Below are positions 42,339-51,185 of a stretch of 64,000 bases of DNA, one piece after another. Position numbers and translations under genes: made by a program. Origin of the DNA: Amycolatopsis benzoatilytica AK 16/65. Lineage in GTDB: Bacteria > Actinomycetota > Actinomycetes > Mycobacteriales > Pseudonocardiaceae. The notes under the pieces are model-generated. The model saw nothing but the letters and a program-made list of their open reading frames with translations. It had not been told where the DNA came from and ran no database searches. The stretch is from contig NZ_KB912942.1 in the NCBI RefSeq assembly GCF_000383915.1, forward strand, positions 3,145,195 to 3,209,194, read 5' to 3'. Position 1 is the stretch's first letter, and the number at the start of each line of letters is the position of its first letter.

Positions 42339-42854
42339 TCAGGCGTCCGGGTCCCGGAAATCCTCCGGGCTGACGTCGTCCAGCAGATCCCGGAACCGCC
42401 GGATCTCGTCCTCGTCCGGCGGTTCTTCGGCGACCAGCGCAGACTCGTCCCCCACCGCCACCGTCACGTCGACCGCGGCCTCGTCCAGCACCGCCTCCGC
42501 CACTTCGAGCGGCACGCGCGTGCGGAGCCCGATCGCGATCGCGTCGCTCGGCCGGGCCGAGATCCGGACGCCGCCGGACAGCACGAGGTCGGCGTGGAAG
42601 ATGCTGTCGAGCAACTGGGTGATCTCGACGCGCTCGACGTGCTGGCCCAGCGCCGCCAGCACCTCGATGATCAGCTCGACGGTGCCCGGCCGAGCCGACA
42701 CGACGTGCTCCTGTGCGGCGGCCAGCTCCTGGGCTTCCGGCGCGCCGATGGTGATGGCGAGCCACCGGCGCGATCCGGTCTCTTCGCGCAGCAGCACGAC
42801 CGGTGCCGATTCCTGCGCCACCACGGCCAGCCCCTGCACCCGCACCTGCACCAT
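42339..42854 (-). CDS. bifunctional nuclease domain (BFN, DUF151) protein
   Basis: 171 residues. The BFN domain occupies about 1-135: VQVRVQGLAV, LAITIGAPEAQELA, HVERVEITQLLDSIFHADLVL and RPSDAIAIGLRTRVPLEV, the last being the conserved core. The C-terminal 35 residues are acidic (EEPPDEDEIRRFRDLLDDVSPEDF), as in actinobacterial members. Plant and archaeal relatives have RNase and DNase activity; the bacterial role is unclear. ATG 42854 is overlapped upstream by GGGGTGATCCCC, a small hairpin that could hide the ribosome site. Confidence 0.88.
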   Translation of the reverse strand: MVQVRVQGLAVVAQESAPVVLLREETGSRRWLAITIGAPEAQELAAAQEHVVSARPGTVELIIEVLAALGQHVERVEITQLLDSIFHADLVLSGGVRISARPSDAIAIGLRTRVPLEVAEAVLDEAAVDVTVAVGDESALVAEEPPDEDEIRRFRDLLDDVSPEDFRDPDA

Positions 42855-42959
42855 GGGGATCACCCCGCTTCCGAAAGAGGTCCTCGTCTGTTGACTACCC
42901 AACCACCTCCGCATTGTCACCCGAAACCTGCGCGCGCTCGTTCCGGTGCCGCCCGGGAT

Positions 42960-42985
42960 GTGTCAGCACTGCCCCAGATGGGTAT
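42960..42985 (+). promoter_or_regulatory. SigF/SigB-type promoter of the rsbW-sigma operon
   Basis: GTGT (42960-42963), 16 bases, GGGTAT (42980-42985) fits the actinobacterial SigF consensus GTTT-N15-17-GGGTAT with one mismatch. The start of transcription would fall within a few bases of the ATG at 42995, so the message may be nearly leaderless. It implies that the sigma factor activates its own operon. Confidence 0.65.
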
Positions 42986-42994
42986 GCGGCTGTT

Positions 42995-43444
42995 ATGAAC
43001 GACGAGGGACCGGGCAGCCGTGCGCACGGCGCCCCGCCCGCGGCGGATCGGCTGCTCGACGAAGTCGTCGAGCTGCGGCTGCCCGCGGCGACGCACCAGA
43101 TCCCGCTCGTGCGCGTGCTGGCTCAGGCGGTCGCGGCCCGCGCGGACTACGGACTCGACGCGATCGCGGACGCCAAAATGGCAGTGGACGAGGCCTGTGC
43201 GCAGGCGGTCGGGACCGCCGCCCCCGGAGCCGCGATGACCTGCCGGTTCACTGTCGCGCCCGGCGGCATCCGGTTCACCGTCGAGACCTCGACGCTGGAA
43301 CCGCTGCCGCCCAGCGAGCGCAGCTTCGGCTGGCACGTGCTGACCACGCTGGCGGCGAACGCGGCGGCGCGGTGCGTGCCGGATCCGGCAGGCGGTTACG
43401 CGCTGACCCTCGAGCTCGACCTGCACCGGGAGACGAGCGGGTGA
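42995..43444 (+). CDS. rsbW: anti-sigma factor, RsbW-like histidine-kinase-fold ATPase
   Basis: 149 residues with an HATPase fold of the RsbW/UsfX type. N-box region AKMAVDEACAQAVG (about residues 61-74), in which the usual Asn is Gln, and a lid/G-box region reduced to SFGWHVLTTLAANA. It would hold the sigma factor inactive until bound by an antagonist. The stop overlaps the sigma start by GTGA (43441-43444), giving tight coupling that keeps the two proteins in balance. Confidence 0.85.
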   Translation: MNDEGPGSRAHGAPPAADRLLDEVVELRLPAATHQIPLVRVLAQAVAARADYGLDAIADAKMAVDEACAQAVGTAAPGAAMTCRFTVAPGGIRFTVETSTLEPLPPSERSFGWHVLTTLAANAAARCVPDPAGGYALTLELDLHRETSG

Positions 43445-44226
43445 ACCGGCCGCCGGTGATCCGCCACCGGGACGAATACGCGCACGCCGCCCCGCTGTTC
43501 GAGGAGTTCGCCCGCCTGTCCGCGGACGACCCGCGGCACGCGCAGCTGAGGGAGCGGCTGGTCACCGAGTTCTTGCCGGTCGCCGAGCACATCGCGGCCC
43601 GGTTCACCGGCCGCGGCGAGCAGCGCGAGGACCTGGTTCAGGTCGCCCGGATCGGGCTGATCAACGCGATCGACCGGTTCGCCCCGGGCCGGGGCCCGGA
43701 TTTCCTGTCCTTCGCGGTGCCGACGATCATGGGCGAGATCCGCCGGCACTTTCGCGACACCGGCTGGTCGGTGCGGGTCCCGCGCCGGCTCAAGGAGCTG
43801 CACCTCACGCTCAGCCACGGCTCCGGCGAGCTCGCCCAGTCGCTCGGCCGCGCGCCGACCCCGACCGAACTCGCCGACTACCTCGGGCTCGACCTCCCCG
43901 AAGTCCACGAGGGGCTGATCGCCGGACACGCGTACCAGACGCTCTCGGTCGACAAACCGGTGCACGACGACGCCGAACCGCTCGTCCTCGCCGACACGCT
44001 GGGCGAGGACGATCCGGAAATCGAGCACATCGAAGACCACGAGGCCCTGGCGCCGCTGCTGCGCGCGCTGCCCTCGCGCGAGCGCGCCATCCTCGTGATG
44101 CGGTTCTTCGGCGGCTTCACCCAGACCCAGATCGCCGAACGGGTCGGGATCTCCCAGATGCACGTCTCGCGGCTGCTCGCGCACACCCTCGAACAGCTGC
44201 GTGCGAAGCTCGCCACCGAGCCGTGA
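43441..44226 (+). CDS. SigB/SigF-family RNA polymerase sigma factor
   Basis: 261 residues, GTG start. Region 2 (about 45-115) contains DLVQVARIGLINAIDRFAPGRGPDFLSFAVPTIMGEIRRHFRD in outline, region 3 (120-190) SVRVPRRLKELHLTLSH, and region 4 (200-258) LPSRERAILVMRFFGGFTQTQIAERVGISQMHVSRLLA. This is the stress/development sigma group found with RsbW and STAS partners. Self-activation from the promoter at 42960 is likely. Confidence 0.92.
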   Translation: MNRPPVIRHRDEYAHAAPLFEEFARLSADDPRHAQLRERLVTEFLPVAEHIAARFTGRGEQREDLVQVARIGLINAIDRFAPGRGPDFLSFAVPTIMGEIRRHFRDTGWSVRVPRRLKELHLTLSHGSGELAQSLGRAPTPTELADYLGLDLPEVHEGLIAGHAYQTLSVDKPVHDDAEPLVLADTLGEDDPEIEHIEDHEALAPLLRALPSRERAILVMRFFGGFTQTQIAERVGISQMHVSRLLAHTLEQLRAKLATEP

Positions 44227-44232
44227 ACCACG

Positions 44233-44255
44233 CCCCGGAAACCCCCGTCCCGGGG
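44233..44255 (+). terminator. short hairpin behind the sigma gene
   Basis: CCCCGG (44233-44238) and CCGGGG (44250-44255) with an 11-base loop, seven bases past the sigma stop. Modest stem. Confidence 0.4.
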
Positions 44256-44338
44256 TCGCCCGTCCGGGCCCGATCCCGTTGTCGCACCCGGCCCGGTCTG
44301 CGACGATGCCCCTCGACCATCGACCGAGGAGGGGCCCG

Positions 44339-44752
44339 ATGACCTCGAAGCTCAACCCCTACATCAATTTCGCCGGCAACGCTCGCGCGGCGATGGAGTT
44401 CTACCACGGCGTCTTCGGCGGGGACCTCGCGCTGAACACCTTCGGCGAAGCCGGCACGCCCGCCGACAGCGGCTACGCGAACCACATCATGCACGCGCAA
44501 TTGGTGGCCGACAACGGTTTCACGCTGATGGCATCCGACGTTCCGCCCGGCATGGAACACCACCCGGGCACCAACATCACGGTCAGTCTCAGCGGCGACG
44601 ACGGCGACCTGTTGCGCGGCTGCTGGGCGAAGCTGTCCGAGGGCGGCACCGTGACGGTTCCGCTGGAGAAGCAGATGTGGGGCGACGAGTTCGGCGCCTG
44701 CGTCGACCGGTTCGGCATTCCCTGGATGGTCAACATCGGCCAGCCTCGCTGA
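44339..44752 (+). CDS. VOC-family protein (PhnB-like)
   Basis: 137 residues of the paired beta-alpha-beta-beta-beta fold: LNPYINFAGNARAAMEFYHGVFGG at the start, MHAQLVADNGFTLMASDVPP in the middle and EKQMWGDEFGACVDRFGIPWMVN near the end, the pattern of the PhnB/3-demethylubiquinone-like branch. The branch has no agreed reaction. GAGGAGGGG precedes the ATG by four bases. Ends at a strong terminator shared with the convergent S53 peptidase gene. Confidence 0.88.
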   Translation: MTSKLNPYINFAGNARAAMEFYHGVFGGDLALNTFGEAGTPADSGYANHIMHAQLVADNGFTLMASDVPPGMEHHPGTNITVSLSGDDGDLLRGCWAKLSEGGTVTVPLEKQMWGDEFGACVDRFGIPWMVNIGQPR

Positions 44753-44845
44753 GACGGACCCGCCGCGCGCCGGCAACGGCGATTCCAGCCGTCCCGTTTT
44801 CCCTTCCGCACTGCGAAGGAGCGGGCCGCCAAGGTGCGCACGGCG

Positions 44846-44897
44846 GCAACGGGTCGCTGCCCGGTACCCAAGCCGGAGTCCGGGCAGCGACCGTTGC
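44846..44897. terminator. strong bidirectional hairpin between VOC and S53 genes
   Basis: A perfect 13-bp stem (GGTCGCTGCCCGG at 44852-44864, CCGGGCAGCGACC at 44880-44892) is prolonged by GCAAC/GTTGC with a one-base bulge. The right end touches the S53 stop codon. It serves both convergent genes. Confidence 0.85.
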
Positions 44898-46448
44898 TCA
44901 GGCCTTCTTGCCGCCGAGGACCTGCTGCAGCGCCGTGCCGTCCGGCACGCCCAGTCCGGTGCAGGCGTCCCAGCCCGCCGCTGCCGAGTACGCGCCGTTG
45001 CTGCCCTGGGTGATGTCGCGGAACCCGGGCTGCACCTTGCCCGCCGCCACCCCGGCGTACAGCTTGGTGTGCACCAGCCCGAATCCGTGTCCGGCCGTCT
45101 GCGCCAGCCGGGCGAGCAGCGCCGACCACAACGGCGCCACCGCGCTGGTGCCTCCGAAGACCGCTTGTTTCCCGTCGACGAGAATCCGGTACCCGGTCGC
45201 CGGATCCGCGTTCCCCGCGACGTCCGGAACGCCGCGCCCGGCCTTGCCGTCACCCGCGCGGGCCGGCACTCCGGCCGCGGTCTGGAAGGGCGGGACCGGG
45301 AACGCGTCGCTCACCCCGCCGCCGGTCGACCCGCCGCCGTTGGTGTTCCAGACCGTCTCGGCGGTGACCGTCGACGGCGGAGTGCCGTCGAGCCGGGTCC
45401 CGCCGCAGGCGAGCGCGTGCGGACTGGACGCCGGGAAGTCGACGTGTTGCGCGCTGTCCGTCGAGCCGTCAGTGCTGCCGTTGTCGCCCGAGGCGCAGCA
45501 CACCGTCACGCCGAGCGCGGCGGCGTCGGCGAACGCCTGGTCCATCGCAGCGCGCGCCTGCGGGGTCCATTGGTCCTCGGACCCGCCCCAGCTGATGCTG
45601 ACCGCCACCGGCGTCGGCGTCGCGTGCACCGCGGTGCTCACCGCGTCGAGGAAACCCTGGTCGGTGTTCGGCGCGAAGTACACGATCTGCGCGGCGCCGG
45701 GCGCGATCGCGCCGATCACCTCGATGTCCAGCGCCACCTCGCCGTCCGCCGAATTCGGGTCGCCCGCCGGGGCGTTCTTCGCGCCGTCCACGCCGGTCGC
45801 GGTGATCTTCGGTTCCGGGATCTTCAAGCCGGCGAAGTAGTTCGTGAGATCCGCCGTCGTGAAGCCGCCGCCCAGTTCGATCACCGCGACGGTCTGCCCG
45901 GTGCCGTCGGTGCCCGCCGGAAACCCGTACAGCTCGCCCACCTGATCCGGGGAGTACCCCTGTCCAGCGGCCTCGGCGTGCATCCGGAACAGCGCGCGCG
46001 CCTGCGGACGCTCGTCCAGACCGAGGACCGCGACCACGACGTCCTCCAGCGGGGCGGGCACCTGCAGACCTCCGGTGCGGGCGGCGAACTCCCCGGATTC
46101 GCCGTGCCGGACCCGGTTCAGCTCGGTCTGGAACGCGGCGGTCATCGCCCGCGCCGGGCCGCGGACCGCCACCCGCCGCGATCCGGCGTGCGTGTCGGTG
46201 ACGGTCAGCCCGGCGTCGGTGAGGACCGTGCGCACGAGGTTGAGGTCGTCGTCGCTGGCGCCGTACTGGTCGGCGAAGTCCGCAGCGGAAAGCGTCTCGC
46301 CGAGCGAAGCGAGGTCGAGTTCGCTGCGGCGCCGCAGCACGACGGTCGCGGTGATCGTGGCGTCCGGGTCGACTGGGCCGAGCACTTCGGCCGAAACGAG
46401 CTCAGACCGGACACTTCCGGCAAGGGATACCCATTGTGGTGGTGTCAT
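44898..46448 (-). CDS. S53 family serine-carboxyl peptidase (sedolisin/kumamolisin-like)
   Basis: 516 residues. A pro-domain (about 10-150, LDLASLGETLSAADFADQYG) precedes the subtilisin-like catalytic domain (about 165-510). The catalytic Glu and Asp are in DGEVALDIEV (E-x3-D), the oxyanion Asp in CCASGDNGST, and the nucleophile Ser in FGGTSAVAPLW; GFRDITQGSNGAY with a following WDACTGLG is the calcium site. No classical signal peptide is visible at ATG 46448, as in some other kumamolisins, so export is uncertain. These are acid-active secreted endopeptidases that self-process. Confidence 0.9.
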   Translation of the reverse strand: MTPPQWVSLAGSVRSELVSAEVLGPVDPDATITATVVLRRRSELDLASLGETLSAADFADQYGASDDDLNLVRTVLTDAGLTVTDTHAGSRRVAVRGPARAMTAAFQTELNRVRHGESGEFAARTGGLQVPAPLEDVVVAVLGLDERPQARALFRMHAEAAGQGYSPDQVGELYGFPAGTDGTGQTVAVIELGGGFTTADLTNYFAGLKIPEPKITATGVDGAKNAPAGDPNSADGEVALDIEVIGAIAPGAAQIVYFAPNTDQGFLDAVSTAVHATPTPVAVSISWGGSEDQWTPQARAAMDQAFADAAALGVTVCCASGDNGSTDGSTDSAQHVDFPASSPHALACGGTRLDGTPPSTVTAETVWNTNGGGSTGGGVSDAFPVPPFQTAAGVPARAGDGKAGRGVPDVAGNADPATGYRILVDGKQAVFGGTSAVAPLWSALLARLAQTAGHGFGLVHTKLYAGVAAGKVQPGFRDITQGSNGAYSAAAGWDACTGLGVPDGTALQQVLGGKKA

Positions 46449-46586
46449 CGCTCTATGGTCGCGCCGCAGCGGCTTGTGCACCACCGCCGCATCCCCCGTC
46501 CGGCGGCAGAATCTGTCCGGTCTTTTGTCTGCCCGGTCGCTGGGACGGCTGGTGACGCGGGCCGCGCGCACTCGCACAGTATTCCC

Positions 46587-47792
46587 ATGAAACGGATCCT
46601 GACTCTGGGCACGGCCGCCGTGCTCATGCTCGGCGCGGTCGCCGCGTCGGGCAGCGCTGAGGGGGACCTGGCCGCGCACGGCTGGGTCGGCACGTGGGCC
46701 GCCGCGCCCGCGGCCGCGGTGCCGAACACACCGCAGGGATATCCGAACTACTCCATCCGCAACGTCGTGCACAGCAGTGCCGGCGGAAACCAGGCCCGGG
46801 TCCGGCTTTCCAACACCTTCGGCACGCAGCCGCTGACGTTCGGCCACGTGACGCTCGCCGTCGCCGCGGCCGCCAGCAGTCCGCAGGCGGCACCGGGCAC
46901 GATGCGCACGCTGACCTTCGGCGGACAGTCCACAGTGGTCGTTCCGGCCGGCGCCGAAGTGCTGAGCGACCCGGCGTGGGTGCGGGTGCCGGCCGACGCC
47001 GATCTCCTGGTCACCACCTACACGCCGGCTCCCTCCGGCCCGGTCACCTATCATCCGCTGGCGCAGCAGACCTCGTTCTTCACCCGCGACGGCGACTTCT
47101 CCGGCGAGGAGTCCGGCGCGTCCTTCACCGAGCGGACCGGCGTGTGGCACTACGTCAGCGAAGTTGACGTGCGCGGACCGGCGCGCGCAGCCGTCGCCAC
47201 ACTCGGCGACTCGATCACCGACGGCGCGGCATCCACGCCCGGCGCCAACCACCGCTGGCCGGACTACCTGAGCGACCGGCTGCACGGAACGCTCGGTGTG
47301 CTCAACGCCGGCATCAGCGCCAACCGGCTGCTGCTCGACTCCGCGCCGGGCGGCAGCTCCGGCCGCAATGCGCTGGCCCGGCTGGCCGACGACGTGCTGA
47401 CCGGCGAGGGCGTGCGCACGCTGATCGTGCTGGAAGGGATCAACGACATCCAGCAGGACCCGCACCAGACCGATCCGGCGATGATCGTCTCCGCGCTGCG
47501 CCAGATCGTCGCGCAGGCCAAGGCACAGGGCATCCGGGTGCTCGGCGGCACCATCACGCCGTTCCAGGGCTGGAAGGTCTACGACCCGACGCTGGAGCAG
47601 ACCCGGCAGGCGGTGAACACCTTCATCCGGACCAGCGGCGTCTACGACGGAGTCGTCGATTTCGACGCCGCGCTGCGCGATCCGGCGCACCCGCTCGCCA
47701 TGCTCCCGGCCTACGACTCCGGAGACCACCTGCACCCGAACGATGCCGGGTACCAGCGGATGGCGCAGGCGGTGCCGCTCACTCTGCTGTGA
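46587..47792 (+). CDS. secreted SGNH/GDSL hydrolase
   Basis: 401 residues. A Sec signal peptide (KRILTLGTAAVLMLGAVAASGSA) is followed by a beta-rich N-terminal domain (30-200) and the SGNH domain: block I TLGDSITDG (Ser about 213), block II GISANRLL, block III LEGINDIQQ, block V SGDHLHPNDAGYQ (Asp/His). Family members are extracellular esterases or lipases; the actinobacterial branch with GWVGTWAAAP near the start is large and little studied. Overlaps the convergent transporter gene by 14 bp. Confidence 0.9.
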   Translation: MKRILTLGTAAVLMLGAVAASGSAEGDLAAHGWVGTWAAAPAAAVPNTPQGYPNYSIRNVVHSSAGGNQARVRLSNTFGTQPLTFGHVTLAVAAAASSPQAAPGTMRTLTFGGQSTVVVPAGAEVLSDPAWVRVPADADLLVTTYTPAPSGPVTYHPLAQQTSFFTRDGDFSGEESGASFTERTGVWHYVSEVDVRGPARAAVATLGDSITDGAASTPGANHRWPDYLSDRLHGTLGVLNAGISANRLLLDSAPGGSSGRNALARLADDVLTGEGVRTLIVLEGINDIQQDPHQTDPAMIVSALRQIVAQAKAQGIRVLGGTITPFQGWKVYDPTLEQTRQAVNTFIRTSGVYDGVVDFDAALRDPAHPLAMLPAYDSGDHLHPNDAGYQRMAQAVPLTLL

Positions 47793-49077
47793 CCGGCACG
47801 AGCGGACGGCGCGGGAACGTCAGCACGGCGAGGAGGCTGAGCACCGCGACGCCCACCATGTAGAGCGACACCGACAGCGAGGTCCCGGTCGAGGTCTGCA
47901 GCGCGGACGCGATCAGCGGCGCGAACCCGCCGCCCAGCACCGCGCCGACCGCGTAGGCGAACGACGATCCGCTGTAGCGGAAACGGGATTCGAACAGTTC
48001 GGAGAACAGCGCGGACTGCGGGCCGTAGGTGGCGCCGAGGCCGAGGTTCAGCACGACCACCGCGACGATCAGCAGCCACGGCCGCGCGGTGTCCACGAGC
48101 AGGAAGAACGGGATCGGCCAGACCACCAGCAGCACGGAACCCGCCAGGTAGACCGGTTTCCGCCCGGCCGAGTCCGACCAGATCGCCGACGCGACGATGC
48201 TCAGCAGCCACACCACGCTGCCGACGATCACCACCACGAGCATCGTCGCGCTCGACAGCTTCAGCACGGAAGTGCCGTAGGACAGGAGGTAGGCGAAGAA
48301 GAGGTAACCGAGCGCGGTGTTCGCGATGAAGCTGACCGCGGCCGCGAGCACCTGCTTCGGCCGCGCGCGCAGCACCTCCACGATCGGCAGCCGGCTGCGC
48401 GCGCCGGAGCTGCGCAGCTGCGCGAACACCGGGCTTTCCTCGACCCGCAGCCGGATCACCAGACCGACCCCGACCAGCACCAGGCTGAGCAGGAACGGGA
48501 TCCGCCAGCCCCAGGACCGGAACTGATCCGGCGACAGCGAGCTGTTCAGCACGAAGAACACCAGCTGCGCCAGGATCAGCCCGGCCGGGACGCCGATCTG
48601 CGAAAACGACCCGTAGCGGCCGCGTTTGCCCGCCGGCGCGTGCTCGACCGCCATCAGCGCCGCGCCGCCCCATTCGCCGCCGGCCGAAATCCCTTGCAGG
48701 ACACGAAGTGCGACCAGCAGGATCGGCGCGATGACGCCGGCCTGGGGATAGCTGGGCAGGGTGCCGACGCCCGCCGTCGCCAGCCCCATCAGCAGCAGCG
48801 ACGCGACCAGCATCGCTTTGCGCCCCACCCGGTCGCCGAAATGTCCCCATACGATGCCGCCCAGCGGCCGCGCGACGAACCCGACTCCGAGCGTCGCGAA
48901 CGCGGCGAGCGTGCCGGACGCCGGAGACAGCGAAGGAAAGAAGAGTTTGTTGAACACCAAGGCAGTCGCGGTGCTGTAGGCGAAATAGTCGTACCACTCG
49001 ATGGTGGTGCCGACCGCGCTCGCGAGCGCCACCCGCCGGATCCGCCCCGCTGTGTTCGCTTGCTGCTCGACGACCAT
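47779..49077 (-). CDS. MFS transporter, MHS (metabolite:H+ symporter) family
   Basis: 432 residues with twelve membrane segments. ASAVGTTIEWYDYFAYST in segment 1, GGIVWGHFGDRVGRKAML and GISAGGEWGGAALMAVEHAP are diagnostic for the MHS group (ShiA, ProP, KgtP relatives), which import organic acids or osmolytes with protons. Substrate cannot be assigned. Upstream (49078-49334) is 257 bp of DNA in which I see no gene. Confidence 0.9.
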   Translation of the reverse strand: MVVEQQANTAGRIRRVALASAVGTTIEWYDYFAYSTATALVFNKLFFPSLSPASGTLAAFATLGVGFVARPLGGIVWGHFGDRVGRKAMLVASLLLMGLATAGVGTLPSYPQAGVIAPILLVALRVLQGISAGGEWGGAALMAVEHAPAGKRGRYGSFSQIGVPAGLILAQLVFFVLNSSLSPDQFRSWGWRIPFLLSLVLVGVGLVIRLRVEESPVFAQLRSSGARSRLPIVEVLRARPKQVLAAAVSFIANTALGYLFFAYLLSYGTSVLKLSSATMLVVVIVGSVVWLLSIVASAIWSDSAGRKPVYLAGSVLLVVWPIPFFLLVDTARPWLLIVAVVVLNLGLGATYGPQSALFSELFESRFRYSGSSFAYAVGAVLGGGFAPLIASALQTSTGTSLSVSLYMVGVAVLSLLAVLTFPRRPLVPVTAE

Positions 49078-49334
49078 TCGCGAGTCCCCTCTCGTCCAGG
49101 CGGGTCATCTTGGCACGCCCGATCGGTCCCGGTCGACCACCGGACGGCGGGTTCCTGCCTGCTCCGGACGGCGCTGGCCGAGCAGGGCCAACGACAACCG
49201 CGCGTCCGCCTCGGCCCCTGCCGCGCGGCATCGACAGTGGACCAGACCTGCGGGCGCCTGATCGCCTGGGCGAACGCCGAGCCGAGGAAGAACGTCGCGG
49301 AGATCGGCCGGCTCCGCTGGCCGGCGAGCCGCCG

Positions 49335-50198
49335 CTACCCGGCCTTCTCGATCAGTTCCTCCGCCACCCACGCCGCGACTCCGGCCGGATACGGCGCGGG
49401 CAGTCCCAGCACGACGTGACCGACGCCGGCCGCCACCGCGCCCGCGATCGCCTCGCGCACCGCGCCCGGCTGGTCGTAGGACACCGGCAGATGGATCGAC
49501 CGCGTGATCTCCGCCGGGTCGCGGCCGATCTCCGCGCAGTACTCGTCGAGTATCGCGCTGCGGCTGATCACGTCCGCGAGGTCGCCGCCCGGAATGTTCC
49601 AGACGTCGGCGTGTCCGGCGACCACCCGCAGCGTCGCGCGGGCGCGGCCGCCGATGACGAACGGCGGATGCGGGCGCTGCACCGGCTTCGGGTTGCCGAA
49701 CGCGCCGGTCAGCTGGAGGTGCGCACCGGTGAAGTCGAACGGCTTGTCTTCGGTCCACAGCTTCTTGATCACCGTGCACGCCTCGGCGAACCGGCCCACC
49801 GCGTCCGCGGTTTCCAGGTACGGCAAACCGTGTCCGTCGTACTCGCGGCGCGCCAGCGGGTGACTCGGCCGCGAACCGACGCCGAGACCGAAGTCCAGCC
49901 GTCCACCGGACACGATGTCGACGGTCGTCGCGATCTTGGCCAGCATCGCGGGCGGACGGAACCGGTTGCTGGTCACCAGAAGGCCGAGCCGGAGCCGTTC
50001 AGTTTGCGCGGCCAGCGCGGAAAGCAGCGTCCAGCCTTCGAAAATCGGCCCGTCCGGGTCTCCGGCGATCGGCATCAGGTGGTCGAACAGCCAGGCGTGC
50101 TCGATCGACGGGATCGCGTCCGCTTCGCGCCAGACCTGCTGCAGCTCGGCATAGGTCGTCTGCATCGGCGCGGTCAAAATACCGAAGCGAGGGTTCAT
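49335..50198 (-). CDS. LLM-class F420/flavin-dependent oxidoreductase
   Basis: 287 residues of the luciferase-like barrel: FGILTAPMQTTYAELQQVWREAD, TERLRLGLLVTSNRFRPPAMLAKIATTVDIVSGGRLDFGLGVGSRPSHP (signature, residues ~68-118), and RPHPPFVIGGRARATLRVVAGHADVWN. The second element and the long insertion are typical of F420-dependent members. It lies 12 bp behind the hydrolase gene at 50211, the two forming an operon opposite a TetR gene. Confidence 0.9.
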   Translation of the reverse strand: MNPRFGILTAPMQTTYAELQQVWREADAIPSIEHAWLFDHLMPIAGDPDGPIFEGWTLLSALAAQTERLRLGLLVTSNRFRPPAMLAKIATTVDIVSGGRLDFGLGVGSRPSHPLARREYDGHGLPYLETADAVGRFAEACTVIKKLWTEDKPFDFTGAHLQLTGAFGNPKPVQRPHPPFVIGGRARATLRVVAGHADVWNIPGGDLADVISRSAILDEYCAEIGRDPAEITRSIHLPVSYDQPGAVREAIAGAVAAGVGHVVLGLPAPYPAGVAAWVAEELIEKAG

Positions 50199-50210
50199 GA
50201 CTGGCTCCTC

Positions 50211-51113
50211 CTACTGGTGCGATTCGATACGGCCGAGCGGGCTCTGCGGCACGCGAGCCCAGCTGTCGTCGCCGGGGATCAGCTCGCTGCGGAGGTAGGC
50301 GACGCTCAGCCGCTGCTGCAACGCCACCCGCTCGGGGTTTTCGTCAGTGGTTTCTTTGGCTTCGTAACCGGGAATTCCGCCGAGCGAGTGCTCCGCGCCG
50401 AAGAGCGTCAGCAGGCTCTTCGGCCCCGGGCTGAGCCGGTAGGCGTCGGTGAACCAATCCGGCCCGCGCACCGAGAGCATCGAGTCGTCCTGGTCTCCCG
50501 CGACGATCAGCGCCGGTGCCTTCATCTGCGCGAAACTCGGGCTCAGGAAAGGGAAATGCTCGGCCGCGAACGGTGTCAGGTCGGCTCCGCCGGTACCGGT
50601 GAGGGCGAACAGCACGCCAGCGGACACCCGCGGATCGGACAGGTCTTCGCCGAGGCTGCCGTCGGCTTCGAGAACGCGCGCGCCCAGCAGCATGCTCGCC
50701 GACTGCGCACCCCAGGAATGCCCGGCCACCGCGACCCGGCTGCGCTCGACCCGGCCGGCCAGACCAGGCATCGCGGCCTCGACGGCGTCCAGCTGGTCGA
50801 GAACGTGCCGGAGATCGTCCACCCGCAGCCGCCAGATCCGCGGCGTGCGCGGGTCTCCGGCGGGCAGCGCGCGAGCCCGCGAGTCGAGGTGGGTCGGCTG
50901 GACGACGACGAACCCGTGCGCGGCCCAGAAATCGGCGAGCGGGCCATAGCCCTCCGACGACGAGCCGAACCCGTGCGAGAACACGACCACGGGCAGGTCG
51001 CGGCCGGTTTCCGGGGCCGACACCCGGACCGGCAGGTCCTCGCCGCGGCCCGGCGCGGCCAGCCGCACCGGGCGGACTGACACGACCGGGACCGGCGGCG
51101 TGAGTGCGATCAT
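50211..51113 (-). CDS. alpha/beta hydrolase, dienelactone hydrolase/PET-hydrolase-like
   Basis: 300 residues, no signal peptide. VVVFSHGFGSSSEGYGPLADFWAAHGFVV gives the oxyanion loop, VAVAGHSWGAQSA the nucleophile Ser (GHSWG, about residue 130), LIVAGDQDDSML the Asp and FGAEHSLGGIPG the His. Expected to cleave an ester or amide bond. First gene of an operon with the F420-type oxidoreductase; the tandem TetR operators at 51186-51224 lie upstream, so induction by a xenobiotic or metabolite is likely. Confidence 0.88.
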   Translation of the reverse strand: MIALTPPVPVVSVRPVRLAAPGRGEDLPVRVSAPETGRDLPVVVFSHGFGSSSEGYGPLADFWAAHGFVVVQPTHLDSRARALPAGDPRTPRIWRLRVDDLRHVLDQLDAVEAAMPGLAGRVERSRVAVAGHSWGAQSASMLLGARVLEADGSLGEDLSDPRVSAGVLFALTGTGGADLTPFAAEHFPFLSPSFAQMKAPALIVAGDQDDSMLSVRGPDWFTDAYRLSPGPKSLLTLFGAEHSLGGIPGYEAKETTDENPERVALQQRLSVAYLRSELIPGDDSWARVPQSPLGRIESHQ

Positions 51114-51185
51114 GGGAGTTACCTTCTTTCGCGGCCGGGCCGCGAGAGGTGGCAGCCGACGGCCGGATCTGAGACGATGAGCAAA

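Noticed and set aside
49078..49334. Possible short gene fragment reading LIAWANAEPRKNVAEIGRL on the plus strand
   Set aside because: No start codon or ribosome site, and no family resemblance that I can defend; the stretch is more likely promoter space of the MHS transporter gene.
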